DNA from: Bugula neritina
Lineage: Eukaryota; Bryozoa; Gymnolaemata; Cheilostomatida; Bugulidae
Direction: 5' to 3'
Assembly: GCA_964035545.1 (NCBI GenBank)
Contig: OZ037767.1
Coordinates: 7,182,207 to 7,246,206 of the forward strand
DNA length: 64,000 nucleotides
The notes below the pieces were generated by a model. The model was not told the DNA's origin. It ran no database searches and worked only from the letters and a program-made list of their open reading frames with translations. Positions 57,518 to 64,000 of the stretch are shown in pieces; the stretch's first letter is position 1; the number at the start of each line of letters is the position of its first letter. Both the position numbers and the translations under genes were made by a program.

Positions 57518-59339
57518 AATAAAGCAGAATCATGATACATAGGAGAATATTGAATTGAAATTCGGTAAGCAGTAAATATATTTGAATTATGCAGCGTTAT
57601 ACGATCAGGGAAAGATTGTCCTACAGTAATGCGTCTCCCCACCTCAAACAACTTATTGGTTTACAGAAGTACTTTATTTAAAAAGCAGCAGTCTAAAATT
57701 GTCTCATTGCATTTCCTCTAATATGGTTATTTTTTTATAAAACTTGAATTCAAAATAATTTAAAGTTATACTAGTAGCACACGTTAGTTTGCTAGATTAA
57801 TTATTAGTAGTAGCCTTGTGATGCGAGTTTATTCCTAAATAATCTCAGATTATATGAAGCATATCCTTAATAAGATAACCTGACTGCCACTGTTTGTTCT
57901 GTACACAAACGTACCAGAAATATATCAAACTATTTTATGTATTATATTACTTACACAAGTAACATCACTGTTCATAATATATTCACGACTTTAAACCATG
58001 CTGTATGTATGTTGAGGGGTAAGTGCAATAGGGATAACTAAACCTAGATATTCGATGTATGTGGAGGGTTGACATCTGGTTTTCATGAATCTCCCGCTGA
58101 TTGGACAACTTATGCTACAACTGCATTAAAATCTCTCTTTTTCAGACCCATCAGTTATTATGTTAATGGTAAATGTAGTCCTCTGTTTTAGTAAAGATTT
58201 TATAATTTTATTTTGAAAATGATAGCCGGCCGCATATCTTGAGACGCCCTCCTCCAACCATTTGCTGCTCTCCCCATCGAGAGAGCTTTTGGGGACATCC
58301 TGGTTCTTCTCGTGAAGTTCCTCCTGGCAGCCGTTAGACCCACCACAGTCACTTATGCCAAAATACTTGAGTTTTTTTACAAAATATACATTACGAGTTG
58401 ACCTTGAAAGGGTGCGGTGAGACTATGTTTTTCACCAGTTGGTTGATTTGTGAATATGCCCACATCTGTGGTGTGAAAATGGTGTATCTATGACTTTATA
58501 TTATGAGCACTGAGATGCTATTGTATGTACTAGGTATTCACAGATATACTTACTATTCTATACTTGCTATTCTAAAGTTGAGTTTTCATTGATGAGGTCA
58601 ACTTTTATCAAATTCAGACTAGAGACATTGCCAGCAGCTGTGCCTCCTGTTTCCTCCTCCTCGGTGTCTGGGTTCTGATGTAAGAATCGTGTCCTTGACA
58701 CCAGGAAGTCATAGCCTGAGAGTTGTTTGCACTATACTTCAGTTCTCTGTCCTTGGGACTACCACCCACACAGACTATCAACCAACTGTACAAGGATGTT
58801 CGTGTTATGACATAATAATGTACAACTGCTTGCGGTTGCAGGGCTGAAAGGGAACACACAGGTACCTTCTGAATGGTGCAGGTCAGCACTGAACACTACT
58901 ACAGCGTGATGCCTCATGCAGAAAGTATAATATATGTGTGAAAAAGTGCTGATCGTCACTACTCTTATAATACATATTTTATTTAGGAAGAATCTGCCTG
59001 TGTAAAACAATTATATAATAAACTGTATGTTAAAATCAGATGCAGATAAACCTTGTTGATTGTTGCCTTCTCTGCAGAAAGTGGCAGATTCACTTTTGAC
59101 TTTGCCAAAATTATGGGGCTTCTTTAGCCTAGTCTAATAATTATTTATATAACTCAATATTTATATACATAACCTAAATATATAACTTCAGTGGGTATGT
59201 GGAAAATTCACACCTGGATCCTCATGAGAATGTAACAACACCTCTATTGATAACAACATGATACAGTAAAAGTGTCCAACACTATTTTTAGTCTCCAGAC
59301 TTTACCAAATCAATGCCTACAAATGCCCTGGTGTAAACA

Positions 59340-59505
59340 TGTTGTATTCTATAATACTGTATTCTATACTATAATACTGTATACTGTACTATATTACTGC
59401 AAATTGTACAATATTACTGTATATTGTATTATATTACTGTATATTGTACTATATTACTGTATATTGTACTGTACTTTAATACTGTATCGCATACTGCACT
59501 AAGAT
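59340..59505. repeat. 20-bp AT-rich minisatellite
   Basis: About seven units of actgtatattgtactatatt, with TA-rich low-complexity sequence continuing to about 59860. Confidence 0.8.
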
Positions 59506-62074
59506 ATTTCTATATAGTATAATATACTCTAATATGGTATACTATATTACTACACTCTATATTATATTGTGGAGTAATATAGTATACCGTACCACATAGG
59601 CATTATAGAATAAATCTTTGTATAACATAGTATAATGTTGTATAAGTAGTATACTATATTATATACGGTTATACTCTATATGTAAATATAGTACACTATA
59701 TGAGCAGCATATATCTATATTATTATACTATATTATAGTATAGTACAGTACATTATAATGTTGTACATTATATAATACTGTGTAGTATTGTAAACTACTG
59801 CCCTCTATAATACTATATATACAGTGTAATATACTGTGCAGTATTATACTACACTGATGTCTATTAGCTATGAGTAATATTTGGTTTGCAATATTCAGTT
59901 TCTTATTCACATAGCATATGCCTTCACAACATGAGTAGTGATCATAGTTGGAAAAGGTTGTAAGAGATACAAATAATCAAGCAAACCTGCAAAATTGCAA
60001 TGACCTAAACTAAAAAAAGTGTACACACAGTTATGCATAGTAACTCATATAAATTACAATATTGTTTTACTAACCTAGCTGCCCTAAGATATACCTAATA
60101 AATCAGTCATTCTCTTAAAGTAGTCCTGATGGAGATCAGATTTGGTTTGTTTTAGTTGAAATTTAAGTACAATGTTTTTGGAAAGGGGGAAAGCTAGTCA
60201 CTGTGTGGGGAAATTGTTTTGGGAGCAGTAAAGTAACCTATTGCTGCATCATTATAGGCGATAAATAGCATGTTATTTGTGTATGTAATTTATATAGAGT
60301 AAAAATAAACACAAAACTGAGCCTCAAATACTTTTTCTCAAGGATGACAGTATTTTCCTTAAACTAGTATTCATAAAAAAATTCCTAAAATTGTCAGATG
60401 TACCTCTTCCAAATTAACACCCAATTTTTTCTAAGTAGTAGTAGCTAAATATAGCACACCTGCTTCAAAATAACATGTCATTTGCTTATAACTTCAGGAA
60501 CAGGACTAGAAAAAGCTAACTCTTTGAGCAGTTTCAGAAAGGAAACTCTCAACTAACTGAGATATATGGTTGATTAATTGTGACAGAAAAGTTCAAAAAT
60601 GAGTTTTACCTTTTAAAATCTATCAGCTTTACTTGAACAAAAATAAAAGTATATGATTTGCAGTGTCATGATTCTTTGATTGAAATAGACCATAAAAGCA
60701 TATAAGCCATAGTCATAATCATTTATGAGAAAATGCTATGCCTGTAGTAGAGTTTTAATGCCAAGGTCAAACTGGTATACATAGTCACAGTATGTAGGCA
60801 CTGCTAATGCAGCTCTATAAGCAGCCTGCTAGAGAAAAGTACAGCATATCTGATTGCTCTAATATATTCCTATATGCTTAAAGAAATTTGAGGAGGCAAA
60901 CTTGATTTTCAGCCAAAGCAAGGCTTTCAATTTCAAGGAGGATCTCAATTACCAAAAAAGTGCTCTTTTTAATAAGTTTTAATTAGAAACTAATTGGGTG
61001 ATATTGGCAGTGTTCCAACAAGCATTCAGTACAATTAATCACCACATGGCACAGTAAAACTATTATGGTGAACAATTTATGTAATATATTATAGCTTTTC
61101 TTTTCAAGGTTATTCTGAAATGTCTATAGTTGTTAGTCTGTGCAGTACGAACTTAACAATGTTTCAGATATAAGTTCTAAAACTTGAGGTATGTCAAGCT
61201 TCTGCAATATAAGTGACTTATTAGTTAAAGGTTGCAGCTGTACCAACATTAAGATAAGCAACTTGGTTTAGCTCTCTAAAATACTATTATTCCTTTAGCT
61301 AATGTTGTTTTTACTTGCCTATAATTATTATATTGTAGTAAGTAAGGCAAGAATTAACCATTTAGACAAGCAATTGAAAGCTTGCTAAAAATCTCCAGAC
61401 AACAATTCTGTACAACATTCCTGGCTTGACTTTAAGAAACTTTCTGAAAAAAATTTGCTTTAATTTAATAGTTTGTAAAAAACAAAGCTATCAAGTATAC
61501 TTTGAATATTAAAAAATATAAACTTTTTGAAAACCGTCTGCTTAAGCTGTGATTCTCTGGAAATTTGCTGGCTTAGCGGGAATAAAAATAGTTTCAATAA
61601 TTAAAACTCCAAAAATTAATGATGTAAGAAGACATAATAAACAAGCAAATATTATTATAATGCTACTACATTTTAAAACAAATATTTTAGTTCAAATGAA
61701 GAAATTCATCATCTAATGTTATCATCTATATAAGGCTACTCTATATAAGAAGCACTAGTATCCGCTGATAAATAAATTACTCTTTTATATATTACAAAAA
61801 TAAACATCTTTAACAGACAAATATGGCCAATGTAAAAATTAATGCTTGGTTAATGATATTACATTAGACTGACTTTTAGCAAATCATTTCTCAGCTGTGT
61901 ATAATGGCAGTTTAGATATTGAAATTCCTTTTTAGTCTAGCTTGGCTTGATGGTGCAGTGCATAAGAAGTATGATTGCTAGACATTTATTATGTAATTAT
62001 TGAATAAATGCATTAACTTTTCTTAAAATATAAAACCTCACTGAAGTCAAATTGTTTTCAAGCTGTTAGATAGA

Positions 62075-62240
62075 ATTAGCCTTGTGCTGAGAGCACTAGA
62101 CTAGTAGGCACTAGGTTCTGGGTCTAAATTTTAGTAGGGTCTTGGTGATGTCAGAAAAGGCATTAAGTCAGAATTTCTCTTTTCAAAGTCCTCACACCAT
62201 GCCGCCTGCAAGACGAGAAATACAGTTCTTAGCTTGCTTA
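62075..62240 (+). repeat. tRNA-derived SINE (family A), + strand, decayed
   Basis: Degenerate A box (tgctgagagcactagac) and B box (ggttctgggtct), then ttggtgatgtcagaaaaggc, the family's body block in forward orientation. Confidence 0.6.
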
Positions 62241-62980
62241 ACAAGACCATTAGGAGTTCTCACGAGGGGGGAGGGGGGTGAAAACCTTAAACAGATATAG
62301 ACTTGTCTCTTCCATGCTTGATTGGGACAAAGCAAGCTTGTATTTGGAGTCTGAAAGCTTGGGATATAATTTTTCCCCCAAGTTATTTATTTTTCATGCT
62401 TTACCATCGAAGCACTGCATATTCACTACACATTTGCAATGTTGAAAGGCAAGGTACTGTAATATTAGGGCTGAAAGTTTACTGGGATATGCACAAGATA
62501 CTTCTTTTATTCTGATTTTTAACTATTTAGTCTACTATGTAAGGTTGTTTGTCTCTAAACTGAAGTTGTTTTTATTCAAATACTGCAACTATCATCTCAT
62601 ATGATCTAATGGCTATAATGCTGTTAAATGTTTATATTATAAGCTTTATAATACCATTTCAGCTAATCTTTACTCCATTTATGATGTTATTCATTCATAG
62701 ACATTACTTTACATCGCAGCCCTTGATCCATAGAGTGTGTATTCCTAGTATGCGGTGTCTTGGCTTACCATCCTAATCTTTATTAGGCTCTCAATCATTA
62801 TAATTAGTTAGCCGTGTGTTCAAGCGTCCAGTGAGGTGAGGAAATGCCACTGCTATGAAACTATCTTCATGCTAACACACTTCATTTGGAGTTGACATTT
62901 GAAGTCAGTCAGCTGTGCCACCACATGGCTTTCTCTTCTTCTTATCTTGTATTTTTAAAGTTCTAAACGTTTGCTCTAAA

Positions 62981-63144
62981 ATGGCTGCATATTGTTTTGG
63001 TTTCTTCATCATGTTGGGGATGTTTGGTGCATGCTGGGCCGGCTGTGTACGAGAGGAAATGTTTTTTACAGATATAGTTATTAAATGCACTGGAGAAGAT
63101 GTCACCAGCATTCCTTCTAATTTGGACACTAAACTTCAGAGATT
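62981..63144 (+). CDS. First coding exon of a secreted or membrane leucine-rich-repeat protein (partial)
   Basis: ATG followed by a hydrophobic signal peptide (F-F-I-M-L-G-M-F-G core, about 21 residues), then a Cys, a second Cys 14 residues later, and T-S-I-P-S-N-L-D-T-K-L-Q-R-L. The x-x-I-P-x-x-L...L pattern after a Cys pair is typical of an LRR N-terminal cap, as at the start of many LRR receptors including glycoprotein-hormone-type GPCRs. The gtaagt donor at 63145 splits a codon in phase 2, the usual phase of LRR exons. The remaining exons lie outside the window, so family and orthology cannot be set. Confidence 0.65.
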
Positions 63145-64000
63145 GTAAGTTATGACCTACAATGAAAAAATTATTTAGTAATTTGAATTTATTTGTGAAC
63201 AACTATTTTGAAATTACAGGCCTTATTAATCAGAAAATGGTAAACCATTTATTGTTTACCATCGGTTTAAAACACCACAACTAATCCTAGGGTTTAGTTT
63301 ATAGGTTTCAGGAGTAAAAATATCACTAAGTTATTCAAATTCACCTCAATTCTAGGTATTGGCAGCAGAAATGCAAAAAGGTTGTGAAACTGAAATTTTT
63401 ACAACAATTTATGTATTTTTTGCATAAGTAACTTTGGTAGGACAAAAATTGAATTAATTATTAAACAAATTTTTACGTTGGAACCTTTCAGCGAGTGTTT
63501 TTTGCTTTTATTTTATGCAAACAAGTTTTTTTTGCTATAAAAAGTCAGATACATGCTGCATAAGGGGGAGAGTTGCATTTCGCCTAGAAAAGTGAAACCA
63601 CGACTATGATATTATATTAAGCAATTATGAATACAGAATCTAGTTAATGAAATAGGACTATACTCTCTGTAGTTCTGTATAAAAAGGAACAATTAGTAAC
63701 AGGAATTTTAATAGCCAAAAAGTAATGATTATTTTTATTACAACTTTTTAATGAGCTTAGAATTCTACCATCATAGGCATTGCAAGATTCAGTTTGTACT
63801 CTACTAGCATGCTCGTTCGATTATTTTGCAGTGAGAGCCTGCAATTGTTAATTAGAGAATATCAATTTTAGTCACTAGTGACAGGGCGCTCATATCTTTG
63901 TTGAATTAGCAATTGTACATAATTTTTTAAATTTTCAAATACTTAGGGTTTTGGCCAGCGGTTTACAATTAAAAACTCTAATTTTATGATAAAATTGTAC
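63145..64000 (+). other. Intron 1 of the LRR gene, no feature recognised
   Basis: AT-rich sequence to the end of the window with no second exon found. Confidence 0.5.

Larger units (their letters stand above)
57518..62980. other. Intergenic region between BCS1L and the LRR gene
   Basis: Mostly AT-rich and unremarkable. Contains a GC-richer patch with a 52-codon open stretch (58242-58400), a 20-bp repeat (59340-59505) and a SINE copy (62075-62240). No gene supported. Confidence 0.6.

Overview
This is a stretch of an animal (metazoan) nuclear genome, AT-rich and full of introns. It carries two multi-exon genes on the + strand with GT-AG introns, plus the first exon of a third. Nothing bacterial or viral is visible. 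tRNA-derived SINEs, short inverted-repeat transposons and many minisatellites lie in the introns and between genes. An invertebrate is likely from the repeats and low GC, but I cannot name the clade.

Layout. 1-5157 is non-coding apart from a 428-bp foldback element. 5163-43565 is one very large gene that I rebuilt as 37 coding exons. Every splice junction keeps the reading frame, giving 13,893 coding nt (4,630 residues plus stop). From N to C the protein has: a disordered acidic N-terminus with an 8-residue repeat; Ser/Lys-rich linkers; three spaced motifs of form C-x3-H-x2-C-x4/5-C; a series of degenerate C2H2 fingers; a 1.6-kb exon with seven C-x2-H...C-x2-C knuckles; six tandem three-finger modules (C2H2, C2H2, C2HC); an acidic/Ser-rich linker with a SUMO-type site; two last fingers; and an Arg/Ser/His-rich tail with a nuclear-localisation cluster. 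I do not recognise an orthologue. It is most simply a nuclear, nucleic-acid-binding or scaffold protein.

46822-57177 is BCS1L, the mitochondrial AAA ATPase that inserts the Rieske protein into complex III, in nine coding exons (421 residues). 62981-63144 is a first coding exon with a signal peptide and a leucine-rich-repeat N-cap; the rest of that gene lies beyond the window.

Repeats. Introns of both genes hold minisatellites, often right beside a splice site. Several unrelated arrays share a period of 19-21 bp. Two introns of the large gene are mostly satellite (14-bp and 19-bp units), and one BCS1L intron opens with a 620-bp polypyrimidine tract. Several non-autonomous DNA transposons still show their target-site duplications, including a 339-bp hAT-like element with a perfect 8-bp duplication and a 452-bp element with a perfect 9-bp duplication.
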